Assembly (NCBI GenBank): GCA_005789685.1
Contig: SXXD01000047.1
Location: 1 to 8,731, forward strand
Reading direction: 5' to 3'
DNA: 8,731 nucleotides
Source: Burkholderiales bacterium
Lineage (GTDB): Bacteria; Pseudomonadota; Gammaproteobacteria; Burkholderiales; Burkholderiaceae_C
Made by a program: the position numbers and the translations under genes. This document shows positions 1 through 5,863 of the stretch, one piece after another (within the stretch, counting starts at the first letter, position 1; the number at the start of each line of letters is the position of its first letter). The notes beneath the pieces are model-generated. The model had not been told where the DNA came from. It did not search any database and was given only the letters and a program-made list of their open reading frames with translations.

Positions 1-518
1 GCCCAGTTGTAGCAATGGTTGTCGGGGGCTTCTGCGTGAATGGCGGTAGCCTTTTTGGCATGGCGCACATCGACCACTGCAGACAATACGTCGTATTCAA
101 CTTCAACCAATTCAGCAGCGTTTTTAGCTTGCTCTAAAGTTTCGGCTACCACCATGGCCACGTGGTCGCCCACATAGCGCACCTTGCCATTGGCAAGAAT
201 GGGGTGCGGCGGCTCGTTCATGGGCTTGCCGCTGGTGTCGGTAATGAGCCAGCCGCAAGGCAGGCCATTGATCTTGGCATCGACGACATCAGGGCCGTCT
301 AGCACAGCCACCACACCAGGCGCTGCCAAGGCTTTGGCCTTGTTGACGCTTTTGATGTTGGCGTGAGCGTGAGGGGAGCGCACGAACACAGCGTGCGTCA
401 TGTTCTCAAGGCGAATGTCGTCGGTGTAATTGCCAGCGCCTGTGAGGAAGCGGTAGTCTTCCTTGCGACGCAGGGACTCACCGATGTGAGGAAGTTTGGA
501 GAAATCTGATGCACCCAT
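1..518 (-). CDS. Molybdopterin-binding large subunit of a xanthine dehydrogenase/CO dehydrogenase-type oxidoreductase, N-terminal part only
   Basis: This is the first 172 codons of a CoxL/XdhB-like molybdenum hydroxylase large subunit; the rest lies beyond the left edge. The translation opens with MGASDFSKLPHIGESLRRKE, then LTGAGNYTDDI and FVRSPHAHANI, and later GKVRYVGDHVAMVVAE. These are typical of the N-terminal a/b hammerhead domain of the family, which precedes the Mo-cofactor domain. The ATG at 518 is chosen because AAGGAG (525-530) sits 6 nt upstream and overlaps the stop codon of the preceding [2Fe-2S] gene. That implies tight co-transcription and translational coupling. Such subunits bind the molybdenum-cytosine-dinucleotide cofactor and hydroxylate a carbon of CO, purines, N-heterocycles or aromatic thioesters. 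The active-site loop that separates true CO dehydrogenase from other members lies outside the window, so the substrate cannot be assigned. Family assignment is confident; function is open. Confidence 0.9.
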   Translation of the reverse strand, partial: MGASDFSKLPHIGESLRRKEDYRFLTGAGNYTDDIRLENMTHAVFVRSPHAHANIKSVNKAKALAAPGVVAVLDGPDVVDAKINGLPCGWLITDTSGKPMNEPPHPILANGKVRYVGDHVAMVVAETLEQAKNAAELVEVEYDVLSAVVDVRHAKKATAIHAEAPDNHCYNW

Positions 519-528
519 GGTGAGCTCC

Positions 529-996
529 TTAAGCGTTCATGGCAGCAGAACCCTGCTGCACGGCTTTGACAATGTTTTGGTATCCGGTGCAACGGCACAG
601 GTTACCTTCGAGCAATTCGCGAATTTCTAATTCGCTGGCCTTGGGGTGGCGGCTGGCAATGTCAACCGCGCTCATGACCATGCCGGTGGTGCAAAAACCG
701 CATTGCAAACCGTGGCACTCTTTAAAGGCAGCTTGCATGGGGTGCATGGTGCCATCGGTATGAGCCAAGCCTTCAATGGTGGTCACTTCAGCGCCTTGGG
801 CTTGAGCGGTGAGCATGTTGCATGACTTCACGGCACGGCCGTTGACATGAACGGTACAAGCACCGCATTGGGCTGTGTCGCAGCCAACGTGAGTACCAGT
901 GAGTTTGAGGTGCTCGCGCAGCGCGTTGACGAGCAATGTATTGGGGGCTGCGTCAACGGACACTGATTTGCCGTTGACCTTCATTTGAACCTGCAT
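529..996 (-). CDS. [2Fe-2S] iron-sulfur subunit of the same molybdenum hydroxylase (CoxS-like)
   Basis: This 155-residue protein has the usual size of CoxS/XdhC-type small subunits and is expected to pass electrons from the Mo site to a FAD subunit. Two clusters are readable. The plant-ferredoxin-type N-terminal cluster has Cys39, Cys44, Cys47 and Cys59 ([16 protein letters not shown] region). The C-terminal helical [2Fe-2S] domain has Cys99 and Cys102 ([13 protein letters not shown]) and Cys134 and Cys136 ([14 protein letters not shown]). All eight ligands are present, so it should be functional. The start at 996 has an AGGAG sequence (1003-1007) 6 nt upstream. The gene ends 10 nt before the large-subunit start. 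No FAD-binding medium subunit lies upstream, where the TRAP permease is instead, so that subunit must lie beyond the left edge or elsewhere. Family assignment is very secure; the substrate is unknown. Confidence 0.95.
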   Translation of the reverse strand: MQVQMKVNGKSVSVDAAPNTLLVNALREHLKLTGTHVGCDTAQCGACTVHVNGRAVKSCNMLTAQAQGAEVTTIEGLAHTDGTMHPMQAAFKECHGLQCGFCTTGMVMSAVDIASRHPKASELEIRELLEGNLCRCTGYQNIVKAVQQGSAAMNA

Positions 997-1070
997 GCGT
1001 GACTCCTGAGGGTGAATTCGTCCTCCAGTAGATCACGCCCGTGCACCCTTGCTTTTAAGGACTTTCCCTT

Positions 1071-1099
1071 ATAAATAAACCAACTATGACCAAGGTCAA
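1071..1099 (-). promoter_or_regulatory. Possible promoter for the molybdenum hydroxylase genes
   Basis: On the minus strand TTGACC (1094-1099) resembles a -35 box. An AT-rich stretch follows, with ATTTAT (1071-1076) at 17 bp spacing or TATAAG (1068-1073) at 20 bp. The -35 box overlaps a perfect inverted repeat TGACC-AA-GGTCA (1087-1098), a shape that could bind a regulator. The -10 match is weak. The genes may instead be read through from the upstream permease, since no clear terminator is seen in this gap. Confidence 0.27.
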
Positions 1100-1122
1100 T
1101 TTAACTGTGCTCAATTTAACTG
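1096..1122. repeat. Short tandem direct repeat at the 3' end of the permease gene
   Basis: The 12-mer TCAATTTAACTG occurs at 1096-1107 and again at 1111-1122, separated by TGC, giving a 15-bp period. The second copy contains the permease stop codon (1116-1118). A local 15-bp duplication is the simplest explanation; a binding site in two helical turns is a weaker alternative. Confidence 0.6.
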
Positions 1123-3302
1123 ACTTTGACTCTGCGCCACTGATTCACCGCCATGGGAATGACCAATGCAACACCCACCAGCGTGGCTGTCAAACTGGGT
1201 GCAATCATGAGCAATGCAGCAAACAGGCAAGACAGTTGCTCCCAACGTTTCATTTCGACCAGCATGAATTTACTCAAAGCCGCCGCCATGAGGGTAATGC
1301 CCATGATGCAGCCGGTAAAAGTGATGATGAAACTTTCCCACGTAAAGCCTTTGGCCACCAATAGCAAAGAGGGTGAGAACACAAAGACAAAGGGCACCAA
1401 AGCTTTGGCCAGCCCCAAGCGGAAGGCTGTGTTGCCGGTTTTAAAGGGGTCACTGCCGGCCATGCCAGCTGCCGCATAAGCCGCCAACGCCACAGGGGGT
1501 GTGATATCGGCCAATACGCCGTAATAAAACACAAAGAAGTGGGCCACCAAAGGCTCAACACCCAGGCCCACCAAAGTAGGCGCTGCCACTGTGACCATGA
1601 TGATGTAAGTGGCCGTGGTGGGTACACCGCAGCCCATCAAGACGCATACCAAGCCCGTCATGATGAGCGCAGCCAGCAAGGTGAGGGTGTTCAAGGACAT
1701 CCAGTCAGAGGGAATCACGCCGCCCATGACCGCTGAAATACTTTGCGCAGCTTGCGTGATGATGTAGCTGATTTTGAAGCCCACACCGGTGAGTGTCACC
1801 ACGCCAATCACGATGCCCACGGTAGCCGCTGCTGCACCCACTGCCAATGCATATTTGGCGCCAGTTTCGAGGGCTTCAACCAAGACATGTGGTTCGATAC
1901 GACCCCTAACACCGCCCCAAATGTAGGCGGAGGCACCCGTTAGGACAGCCACCACGAAGAGAACCATTTTGATGGTGCTGTTCTCGTTGCCAAAATCAGA
2001 AAAGGCGATGGTCATCAAGATGACGTGCATGACAAGCAAAAGCGCCCAGTTTTTCAACTGATTGCCCCTGACGCGTGTGGACATGCCCACAATGGCGCAA
2101 GAGCTGATGCCGACAAAGGCCGCCAAGTAAGGCGTACGCCCCGACACCAAGATGCTGATGAGCAAGGCCAAAGGAATGAGGGTGGGCCAACGCATTTGCA
2201 GGGATTCACGCAGACGTGGCATCTCTTCTTCTGTGAGTCCTCGAAGGCCATAACGCTTGGCTTCAAAGTGAACCTGCATGAAGACGCCAAAGAAGTGCAT
2301 GAAGGCAGGCACCACAGAGGCCGCGATGATGGTTTGATAAGGTACGTTCAAGAATTCAATCATCAAGAACGCAGCAGCGCCTAAAACGGGGGGCGTAATT
2401 TGGCCGCCCGTAGAGGAGGCAGCTTCAACGGCCGCTGCAAAATGTTTTTTGTAGCCCACCCGAATCATGGCGGGAATGGTCAGTGAGCCTACCGTGACGG
2501 CATTGGCTACGGAAGAGCCGCTGAGCATGCCAAACAATGCGGAGCCAAAGACGCTGACCTTGGCGGGTCCGCCTGCGTAGCGGCCGGCAACGGTAGATGC
2601 AACATCAAGAAATAATTGGCCTAAACCAATGCGTGTGGCCATGACGCCGAACAGCACAAAGTGAAACACGTAAGTGGCCACCACACCTACTGCCACACCA
2701 TAAATGCCTTGGCTGGTGAGGTATTGGTGGTTGATCATCATGGCCCAATTGGCACCCGCGTGTTTAAGCAGCCCTGGAAAGTAGGGCCCAAGCAATGCAT
2801 AGACGGTGAAGCCAATGGCAATGATCGGCAAAGGCCAACCCATGGAGCGCCTTGTGGCTTCTAGCAAAGAGATGAACAAGATGCTGCCCATGATGACGTC
2901 CATGTTGCTGGGGTTGCCAACGCGGAACATCAGGTCATCAAAGACATAAGGAATGTACAGAACACTCAAAGCACATGCGCCTGCTAAGAGCCAATCGACC
3001 AGCGGCACACCGCCTGGATTTAACAAAGAACTTTTGATGCTTCTCTCAGCAGAGGACGGGCTGAATGCAAAGACCAAAAAAATCATGCCCAGCACAAAAG
3101 CCAAGTGCACACCCCGGTGCGTGATTTCTTGCAACAAACCAAACCCTGCCGTGTAGTAATGGAAGGCGGACAGGGCAATTAAAAGCCATTTGACGATTTG
3201 CGTAGCCGGCGGCATGGTGGGCCGAAAGCGCATCTCGGGATCAAATTTTTCTTCGAGCTCTTGTAGCTTTTGATCGTCGGGTAGCAGGGTGGCAGCGGTC
3301 AT
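1116..3302 (-). CDS. TRAP transporter fused 4TM/12TM permease, TAXI type
   Basis: This 728-residue integral membrane protein fuses the small (DctQ-like) and large (DctM-like) subunits of a TRAP symporter, as is usual for the TAXI branch. After a short polar N-terminus (DDQKLQELEEKFDPEMRFR) comes a run of hydrophobic segments. The DctM-type core includes GSALFGMLSGSSVANAV (253-269) and TGGQITPPV (298-306), and the second half has GVPTTATYIIMV and ADITPPVAL (598-606). The last 100 or so residues are hydrophobic and resemble the DUF3394-type C-terminal extension found in some members. It should import a solute delivered by the periplasmic TAXI protein encoded just upstream, using an ion gradient. 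The ATG at 3302 is preferred over an in-frame TTG at 3323, which lies right against the base of an upstream hairpin. Neither has a strong Shine-Dalgarno sequence. Substrate unknown. Confidence 0.95.
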   Translation of the reverse strand: MTAATLLPDDQKLQELEEKFDPEMRFRPTMPPATQIVKWLLIALSAFHYYTAGFGLLQEITHRGVHLAFVLGMIFLVFAFSPSSAERSIKSSLLNPGGVPLVDWLLAGACALSVLYIPYVFDDLMFRVGNPSNMDVIMGSILFISLLEATRRSMGWPLPIIAIGFTVYALLGPYFPGLLKHAGANWAMMINHQYLTSQGIYGVAVGVVATYVFHFVLFGVMATRIGLGQLFLDVASTVAGRYAGGPAKVSVFGSALFGMLSGSSVANAVTVGSLTIPAMIRVGYKKHFAAAVEAASSTGGQITPPVLGAAAFLMIEFLNVPYQTIIAASVVPAFMHFFGVFMQVHFEAKRYGLRGLTEEEMPRLRESLQMRWPTLIPLALLISILVSGRTPYLAAFVGISSCAIVGMSTRVRGNQLKNWALLLVMHVILMTIAFSDFGNENSTIKMVLFVVAVLTGASAYIWGGVRGRIEPHVLVEALETGAKYALAVGAAAATVGIVIGVVTLTGVGFKISYIITQAAQSISAVMGGVIPSDWMSLNTLTLLAALIMTGLVCVLMGCGVPTTATYIIMVTVAAPTLVGLGVEPLVAHFFVFYYGVLADITPPVALAAYAAAGMAGSDPFKTGNTAFRLGLAKALVPFVFVFSPSLLLVAKGFTWESFIITFTGCIMGITLMAAALSKFMLVEMKRWEQLSCLFAALLMIAPSLTATLVGVALVIPMAVNQWRRVKVS

Positions 3303-3326
3303 GAAATACTCTGGAAACTTCAAGTT

Positions 3327-3362
3327 AAAACGGGCGAGTTAACCATCAGTTAACCCGCCCGT
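3327..3362 (-). terminator. Terminator-like hairpin (probable attenuator) between TAXI binding protein and permease genes
   Basis: Arms at 3330-3343 and 3349-3362 form a 14-bp stem around a 5-nt loop. In minus-strand RNA every position pairs, one of them as G-U. On the plus strand the same position would be an A-C mismatch. The outer stem is GC-rich (ACGGGCG) and the inner part is GTTAAC on both sides. It is followed at once by UUUU (3330-3327), only 24 nt before the permease ATG. This has the form of an intrinsic terminator for the minus strand. Placed inside the transport operon, it would probably be leaky and lower permease expression relative to the binding protein, or protect the upstream message 3' end. 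Confidence 0.75.
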
Positions 3363-3366
3363 GGGC

Positions 3367-3385
3367 ATTTAACAAAGCGTTAAAT
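3367..3385 (-). repeat. Small AT-rich inverted repeat after the TAXI binding-protein gene
   Basis: ATTTAAC (3367-3373) and GTTAAAT (3379-3385) form a 7-bp inverted repeat with a 5-nt loop. It ends on the binding-protein stop codon (3387-3385) and lies just before the larger hairpin in the direction of transcription. It is too AT-rich to terminate alone. It may add to 3'-end structure with its neighbour, which shares the GTTAA core. Confidence 0.45.
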
Positions 3386-4362
3386 TATTTCAACACACCG
3401 GCTTCGCGGTAGTATTTTTCAGCACCAGGGTGGAAAGGAATGCCAGCGCCTTGCACGGCATTTTTCAAAGTAATGAGCTTGCCTTTGGCGTGGCCAGCAG
3501 CCAATGCTTTTTGGGTGGACTCGCTGTACAAAGCTTTGGTAATTTGATAGATGGTTTCAGTGTCGGCTTTGGCGCTGGTGACCCACTGGGCACCCACAGA
3601 CAAAGTGTTAACCGCATCAACGTCTTTGTAGGTGGCAGCGGGCACGCTGTCGATTGCAAAGAATGAGCTTGTGTTGCGAAGCGCTTGCGCTTGGGCACCT
3701 TCAATGGGCAGCAAAGCAATGCCGCCGCCACTAGAAGCCAACTCGGCAATGGCGCCTGCAGGAGCACCACCCACAAAGAAGAAGGCATCCAAAGCGCCGT
3801 CTTTCATTTTGTCAGCGGCTTGGTTGGGCTTGATGTACTCAGGCCTGATTTCAGATTCTTTGATGTTGTAGGCCGCCAAGATGATGCGGGCATTGACCAA
3901 AGTCCCAGAGCCTGGCTCGTCTAAAGCAACGCGCTTGCCTTTGAGTTCAGAAATGCTTTTGATGCCAGAAGATTTTTTAACCACCACGTGAATGGTTTCG
4001 GGATAGAGGTTGGCAATCAGGCGCAAGTCTGGAATATTGGGCTTGCCTTCGTAAATGCCGGTGCCTTTTTGGGCCCATGTGGCCACGTCAGATTGAGAGA
4101 AACCTGATTCCATAGCGCCACTGGCCACGCCATTGACGTTGGCCACAGAACCGTTGGTGGCTTGTGCGGTGGCAATCAATTTGCCAGGAATAGAAACAGC
4201 ATTGGCAATCATGCCGCCCACTGGGTAATAAGTGCCTGCGGTGCCGCCAGTGCCAATGCGGAAGAAGGATTGCGCTTGTGCGCTGGTGCTGAGCGTGAGG
4301 GCCATGGGCAATGCCACAGCCATGCCAATGGCCAAACGACGTGCGACTCGATTCAGGTTCAT
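3385..4362 (-). CDS. TAXI family TRAP transporter solute-binding subunit (periplasmic)
   Basis: This 325-residue secreted protein captures the solute for the fused TRAP permease encoded 82 nt downstream. Residues 1-30 form a signal peptide: positive MNLNRVARR, a hydrophobic core, and an AQA cleavage site before QSFFRIGTGG. The mature protein begins with the family hallmark FRIGTGGTAGTYYPVGG, followed by GVASGAMESGFSQSDVA, LYPETIHVVVKKSSGI and LKGKRVALDEPGSGT, all typical of TAXI (NMT1-like) proteins. The ATG at 4362 is chosen because GGAG (4368-4371) lies 5 nt upstream and it gives a proper signal peptide. A TTG 54 nt further upstream would add a non-secretory tail. It lies 57 nt after crcB. 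TAXI proteins are poorly characterised; glutamate/glutamine-like and other carboxylated ligands are known in the family. The ligand here cannot be inferred. Confidence 0.95.
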   Translation of the reverse strand: MNLNRVARRLAIGMAVALPMALTLSTSAQAQSFFRIGTGGTAGTYYPVGGMIANAVSIPGKLIATAQATNGSVANVNGVASGAMESGFSQSDVATWAQKGTGIYEGKPNIPDLRLIANLYPETIHVVVKKSSGIKSISELKGKRVALDEPGSGTLVNARIILAAYNIKESEIRPEYIKPNQAADKMKDGALDAFFFVGGAPAGAIAELASSGGGIALLPIEGAQAQALRNTSSFFAIDSVPAATYKDVDAVNTLSVGAQWVTSAKADTETIYQITKALYSESTQKALAAGHAKGKLITLKNAVQGAGIPFHPGAEKYYREAGVLK

Positions 4363-4419
4363 AGGTACTCCAGTTATATCCGGTTGAAATAATTTTTCAT
4401 TAGGCCCTATTTCCAAGAT

Positions 4420-4818
4420 TTAAGAAATAGGACTAACACTGATCAGTTTGACAGTGTAAAGCCCAAAATAGGTCAAAACGAGTGAGCCGATTAGATGCAC
4501 GCTGGCTGTGCCTAATGCCAGCAGCAAGCGACCTTGTTGAAGCATGCCAACCACTTCAGCAGAAAAGGTGGAAAAGGTGGTGAGTGCACCTAAAAAGCCT
4601 GTGATGCACAAAAGGCGCCATTCAGGATCGATTTGGGGCAGGTTTTGAAAAATACCCATGCACAGGCCGATCAAATAGCCACCCATGAGGTTGGCTGCCA
4701 AAGTCCCCCAAGGAAAAAGGCCTGCTTCCGATGTGGGGGGGTTGAGCCATAAACCCAGTTGCCAGCGAGCCAGAGCGCCAAAGCATGCACCTACACAAAT
4801 GGCAATCACTGAAAGCAT
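4420..4818 (-). CDS. crcB: CrcB/FluC fluoride channel
   Basis: This is a 132-residue four-helix membrane protein of the Fluc family, which forms antiparallel dimers that let fluoride leave the cytoplasm. Readable family motifs are GACFGALARW (10-19), FPWGTLAANLMGGYLIG (35-51, with the pore Asn43) and GFLGALTTFSTFSAEV (74-89, with the phenylalanine-box Phe82 and Phe85). All key residues are present, and the length is normal. The start at 4818 has AAGGA (4826-4830) 7 nt upstream. No fluoride riboswitch (crcB motif) is recognisable upstream, where the rdgC remnant lies. It is followed after 57 nt by the TAXI binding-protein gene on the same strand, so the two may share a transcript, although their functions need not be related. 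Confidence 0.93.
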   Translation of the reverse strand: MLSVIAICVGACFGALARWQLGLWLNPPTSEAGLFPWGTLAANLMGGYLIGLCMGIFQNLPQIDPEWRLLCITGFLGALTTFSTFSAEVVGMLQQGRLLLALGTASVHLIGSLVLTYFGLYTVKLISVSPIS

Positions 4819-4833
4819 ATTGGCATCCTTGGT

Positions 4834-5049
4834 TTAGAAGGGTGGGCCTTCCGCATTGCTTGCAGCTTCTGCAAAAAAATTTTCTCCGCCCATTGCATTG
4901 ATCATATCCTTGGGCAAGGCCCGTTGGCAACATTGCGCGGCTCTGTCCAGCCAACTGATTTGTCTTGTCCGGGGCAGCACTGCTTCAATTTCTGGTACGG
5001 TAGCGTTCCAGTTGGGCCCAATTCGGTAGGCCATGAAATTTTTCAACAC
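4834..5049 (-). pseudogene. rdgC: Decayed, internally deleted rdgC (recombination-associated protein) remnant
   Basis: Frame 1 from GTG 5049 reads VLKNFMAYRIGPNWNATVPE and continues IEAVL, matching the start of RdgC, the ring-shaped DNA-binding modulator of RecA (family start M-F/W-K-N, then YR). The next conserved RdgC segment appears only in another frame: GQDKSVGWTEPRNVANGP at 4970-4917, followed by a stop. This segment corresponds to the family's KSVGWVEPRGEAHGP-like stretch. Back in frame 1 the final 25 residues (KDMINAMGGENFFAEAASNA, then EGPPF, stop at 4834) may be the gene's own C-terminus, which in RdgC often carries a LxxALGGE-like motif. Intact RdgC is about 300 residues, so most of the middle is missing. 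An in-frame ATG at 5076 makes an 80-residue open frame, which could be mistaken for a small hypothetical gene. The N-terminal match is strong; the C-terminal match is inference. Confidence 0.72.
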
Positions 5050-5091
5050 GAAATTTCTTTGGACATCCTTCGACATTGCGTCAAATCACGC

Positions 5092-5109
5092 CACATCATA
5101 GAGGATGTG
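5092..5109. promoter_or_regulatory. Inverted repeat in the divergent intergenic region (possible operator and promoter)
   Basis: CACATC (5092-5097) and GATGTG (5104-5109) form a perfect 6-bp inverted repeat with a 6-nt spacer. It lies between the minus-strand rdgC remnant/crcB side and the plus-strand racemase-family gene. It overlaps TATGAT (minus strand, 5095-5100), a good -10 match for leftward transcription toward crcB, though no good -35 box stands at the right distance. A dimeric regulator or a relic rdgC promoter are both possible. Confidence 0.3.
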
Positions 5110-5146
5110 TTTGGGTAAAAAACTGCAGGTGAGAACAGAACTTCAC

Positions 5147-5863
5147 ATGAGCACAGCAACGATTGTTCAAACGGGTTCTAAACCCTGGGGTGTTCTGATG
5201 CTGGATACTCAGTTTCCGCGTTGGAAGGGCGATATTGGTTGCCCTGATGGATGGCCTGTTGAATTGCGCTATCAAAAAGTTAAGGGCATGTTTCCAAAGG
5301 AAATTGTCAGAAGTTCGGAAGCACTGCAGCAGCACGATGTGCTGCCTTTGTTTGAACAAGCCGCAGAAGACTTATTGAAACAAGATGTTGGAGGTATCAC
5401 AACAAGTTGTGGTTTTTTAGTTTTGCTTCAAAATGAATTGCAATCTCGTTTGCCAGTGCCTGTCATCACATCAAGTTTGTTGTTGCTGCCACAGTTGTTG
5501 GCAGACAATGCAACAGTCGGTGTATTGACAATGGATGAGCTTGCGCTGGGAGATGCGCACTTTCTTGCTGCTGGCGTTTTACACAAAGACCTGCCCAGAC
5601 TCAGAATACAAGGTGTTTCGCGCGAGGAGGAATTTGCAAGTGCGATTATGGAAAATCGCTTGCACATGAATTTTGATACGGCGCAGAGAAGCGTAGTTTC
5701 TGCTGCAGTTTCACTGCAGAAAAAGTCGCCTGAGTTGCGTCATGTGGTGCTGGAATGTACCAACATGCCGCCTTATGCTAGGGCCATTGAAGCTGCTACA
5801 GACTGGCAATTGCACAGCCTGCATGAACTGCTCAAAGCTTCATCTGCTGAGGCATCCAAGTGA
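5147..5863 (+). CDS. Aspartate/glutamate racemase superfamily protein of unknown substrate
   Basis: This 238-residue cytoplasmic protein belongs to the Asp/Glu/hydantoin racemase superfamily, which also holds maleate isomerase and arylmalonate decarboxylase. Enzymes of this fold use one or two cysteines as acid/base or nucleophile. Here the two expected sites are present: GITTSCGFLVLLQ with Cys88, and VVLECTNMPPYARAIE with Cys204. Between them are VPVITSSLLLLPQLL and ATVGVLTMDELAL, typical of the two Rossmann-like lobes. The two-Cys layout suggests a racemase or isomerase rather than a single-Cys decarboxylase. The ATG at 5147 fits the family start; an ATG at 5105 would add 14 residues with no better ribosome site (AGGTGAG lies at 5127-5133). 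It is the only plus-strand gene, and its last 32 bp overlap the end of dctM. The physiological reaction is unknown. Placement among uptake genes suggests it acts on an imported acid or its product. Confidence 0.85.
   Translation: MSTATIVQTGSKPWGVLMLDTQFPRWKGDIGCPDGWPVELRYQKVKGMFPKEIVRSSEALQQHDVLPLFEQAAEDLLKQDVGGITTSCGFLVLLQNELQSRLPVPVITSSLLLLPQLLADNATVGVLTMDELALGDAHFLAAGVLHKDLPRLRIQGVSREEEFASAIMENRLHMNFDTAQRSVVSAAVSLQKKSPELRHVVLECTNMPPYARAIEAATDWQLHSLHELLKASSAEASK

Noticed and set aside
1..996. Calling the hydroxylase an aerobic CO dehydrogenase
   Set aside because: The diagnostic active-site loop of the large subunit lies outside the window, and many other hydroxylases share these N-terminal and iron-sulfur motifs.
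3303..3323. TTG at 3323 as the permease start, giving 735 residues
   Set aside because: No ribosome-binding site precedes it and it abuts the U-run of the hairpin; ATG 3302 gives a typical family N-terminus.
4387..4416. TTGGAA with an AT-rich stretch 18 bp downstream as a promoter for the TAXI binding-protein gene
   Set aside because: The -10 match is very poor; transcription from crcB is equally likely.
4834..5076. Treating the 80-residue minus-strand frame before crcB as an intact small gene
   Set aside because: Its N-terminus and a second, out-of-frame segment both match RdgC, which is far better explained by a broken rdgC.
5076..5104. TTGCGT...TAGAGG as a promoter for the racemase-family gene
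   Set aside because: The spacing is 17 bp but both hexamers match the consensus poorly; not listed as a feature.
4819..5146. Fluoride riboswitch upstream of crcB
   Set aside because: I looked for the conserved crcB-motif layout on the minus strand and saw none; the stretch is the rdgC remnant and a short divergent region.
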